A DNA stretch of 7,520 nucleotides. It comes from DATKMP01 sp035541775 (GTDB taxonomy: Bacteria; Bacteroidota; Ignavibacteria; UBA10030). The position numbers were made by a program, and so were the translations under genes. Positions 6,283-7,520 of the stretch are shown one piece after another; position 1 is the stretch's first letter; every line of letters starts with the position of its first letter. The stretch lies in assembly GCA_035541775.1 (NCBI GenBank), contig DATKMP010000097.1:1-7520 (forward strand). The letters run 5' to 3'. The notes beneath the pieces are model-generated. The model saw nothing but the letters and a program-made list of their open reading frames with translations. It was not told the origin of the DNA and made no database searches.

Positions 6283-7287
6283 ATGTTCCCACTTATCGTT
6301 GTCATTGTACTGATTGCGCTGGTCTTTGATTTTTTGAACGGATTTCATGATGCAGCCAATTCTATCGCGACCATCGTTTCAACACGCGTGCTTACACCGC
6401 GAAGGGCTGTGTTATGGGCTGCATTTTTCAATTTAGTGGCTGCATTTTTATTTACCGGACACAATGTTGCGAAGACCATCGGCAAAGGGCTTGTATCGGG
6501 AAATTTGATGACCGAACAAGTTGTCCTTGCGGCATTGCTTGGCGCCATTGCGTGGAATATTATTACTTGGTATTTCGGAATTCCATCTAGTTCTTCTCAT
6601 GCATTAATGGGCGGACTTGGCGGCGCGGCCGTTGTGCGTGCCGGTTTCGGCTGTGTGATCTGGAGCGGCTGGTTTAAAACATTAATCTTTATCGTTGTTG
6701 CTCCTGTGCTTGGCATGGTGTTGGGGTTTGGATTTATGACGATCTTGATGTGGATTTTTCATACGCATCCTTCTTCCAAGATTAATAATGTCTTCAGAAA
6801 ACTTCAACTTGTCTCGGCGGCATTTTATAGTCTCGGTCATGGATTGAACGATGCTCAAAAAACAATGGGCATCATTACCATTCTTCTTATTAATGTCGGA
6901 TTTATTCCCATCAGCAGTCCGGAAGATTTTCCTGTGAAGTGGTGGGTGATCATTCCATGTTATACAGCGATTGCATTGGGAACAATGTTCGGTGGCTGGC
7001 GCATCGTGAAGACGATGGGACAGAAAGTTACCAAACTGAAACCGTCCGGCGGTTTTTGTGCGGAGACGGCAGGAGCGTTCACTTTGCTTATAACGGCTTT
7101 CAGCGGAATTGCCGTAAGCACCACGCACACGATTACCGGTGCTATTATGGGCGTCGGCGCGACGAAACGTGTTTCCGCAGTGAAGTGGGGGCTGGCTGGA
7201 AGAATTGTTATTGCATGGATTATTACGATTCCGGCATCAGCAATGATCTCGGCGTTGGCTTTTAAACTGCTCAGTTACGTTCTCTAA
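6283..7287 (+). CDS. pit: PiT-family low-affinity inorganic phosphate transporter
   Basis: This 334-aa integral inner-membrane protein imports phosphate, by family knowledge as metal-phosphate or with a cation gradient. The two inverted PiT signature repeats are present: GFHDAANS (20-27) and GLNDAQKT (187-194). The paired re-entrant motifs IPSSSSHALMGG (100-111) and STTHTITGAIMGVG (279-292) are also intact. Hydrophobic segments are visible at about 2-19, 41-58, 81-99, 134-159, 197-210, 221-237, 262-277 and 304-333, with a short polar central loop. The length matches the compact bacterial form and is much shorter than E. coli PitA. It lies 17 nt after the DUF47 gene; the gap has no clear Shine-Dalgarno, suggesting coupling to the upstream gene. 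A strong terminator ends the operon. Confidence 0.96.
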   Translation: MFPLIVVIVLIALVFDFLNGFHDAANSIATIVSTRVLTPRRAVLWAAFFNLVAAFLFTGHNVAKTIGKGLVSGNLMTEQVVLAALLGAIAWNIITWYFGIPSSSSHALMGGLGGAAVVRAGFGCVIWSGWFKTLIFIVVAPVLGMVLGFGFMTILMWIFHTHPSSKINNVFRKLQLVSAAFYSLGHGLNDAQKTMGIITILLINVGFIPISSPEDFPVKWWVIIPCYTAIALGTMFGGWRIVKTMGQKVTKLKPSGGFCAETAGAFTLLITAFSGIAVSTTHTITGAIMGVGATKRVSAVKWGLAGRIVIAWIITIPASAMISALAFKLLSYVL

Positions 7288-7297
7288 GATTTTTATG

Positions 7298-7330
7298 AAA
7301 CGGCTGGCATTACAACCAGCCGTTTTTTTT
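7298..7330 (+). terminator. Rho-independent terminator of the phosphate operon
   Basis: A perfect 10-bp stem (AAACGGCTGG / CCAGCCGTTT, 7298-7307 and 7316-7325) with an 8-nt loop runs into eight T residues (7323-7330), starting 11 nt after the pit stop. On the opposite strand the same hairpin is followed by CATAAAAATC and not a U-tract, so efficient termination is expected mainly for the plus strand. Confidence 0.92.
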
Positions 7331-7520
7331 GTACCACTCGTACGTTTGTTTCAATCCCACATTGATCGGTGTGGGAGTCACAAATCCAATATGGTCTTTG
7401 ATCTTTTGCGAACTGCAAACCCAATGTTTTTGTAAAAGGTCACGGGCTTTTTCAATGTTGAGTACTGCCGGCTTGGGAATGAAGAAGGAAATACCTTGAA
7501 CAACCGCTGCGACGGTGTAC
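7310..7520 (-). CDS. C-terminal end of an extended SDR (NAD-dependent epimerase/dehydratase type), partial
   Basis: Only the last 69 codons are in the window, entering from the right edge and ending at TAA (complement of 7310-7312). The visible sequence, with GISFFIPKPAVLN, KARDLLQKHWVCSSQKIKDHIGF and the ending LKQTYEWYKKNGWL, matches the C-terminal substrate-binding part of extended short-chain dehydrogenases/reductases. In that group the motif G(L/I)xxTYEWYxxNGWL at the very end is typical. The Rossmann fold with the NAD(P) glycine motif and the YxxxK catalytic pair would lie outside the window, so substrate and cofactor cannot be named. It converges on the pit gene with only 22 bp between stops. 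Confidence 0.85.
   Translation of the reverse strand, partial: YTVAAVVQGISFFIPKPAVLNIEKARDLLQKHWVCSSQKIKDHIGFVTPTPINVGLKQTYEWYKKNGWL

Noticed and set aside
6682..7128. 148-aa minus-strand open frame inside pit
   Set aside because: It is antisense to PiT signature motifs and has a basic, low-information composition typical of shadow frames.

Overview
The window reads as an ordinary bacterial chromosome segment of mid GC content with compact operons and visible Shine-Dalgarno motifs of the AAGGA/GGAG type. No single marker fixes the lineage. The gene content (a lipoprotein with a CBM9/DOMON-like fold, full-length Sua5, class I PurE, a DUF47-PiT pair and an extended SDR) would fit an environmental bacterium of the Bacteroidota/Chlorobi/Ignavibacteriota neighbourhood, but this is a weak inference.

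Positions 1-2272, minus strand: a two-component system. A membrane sensor histidine kinase is transcribed first and overlaps by 4 bp (ATGA) the start of an OmpR/PhoB-type response regulator, which runs off the left edge of the window. A 144-bp AT-rich divergent spacer (2273-2416) separates it from the plus-strand genes and holds a plausible sigma70-like promoter for the kinase.

Positions 2417-5326, plus strand: a tightly packed run. It starts with a small protein resembling the Imm53 immunity family, without any toxin gene in view. Next come a secreted lipoprotein with a probable beta-sandwich domain and a Gly/Arg/Met-rich tail, the tRNA t6A enzyme Sua5/TsaC (apparently starting at TTG, 2 nt after the previous stop) and the purine enzyme PurE. 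Sua5 and PurE are housekeeping genes; the first two are accessory.

Positions 5327-5617: a 291-bp spacer with no conventional gene. It contains two 6-bp inverted repeats, short direct repeats, and an 86-codon start-less open frame on the minus strand with a protein-like composition. It is the least explained part of the window.

Positions 5618-7287, plus strand: a two-gene phosphate uptake operon, a DUF47 (PhoU-like) accessory protein followed by a PiT-family inorganic phosphate transporter. It ends in a strong intrinsic terminator (7298-7330).

Positions 7310-7520, minus strand: the C-terminal end of a convergent extended SDR (NAD-dependent epimerase/dehydratase type). Its last codons and stop lie inside the terminator hairpin. 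I found no tRNA, rRNA, CRISPR array, insertion sequence or recognisable defence system. The window is mostly ordinary, with the spacer at 5327-5617 and the orphan Imm53-like gene as the points worth following.
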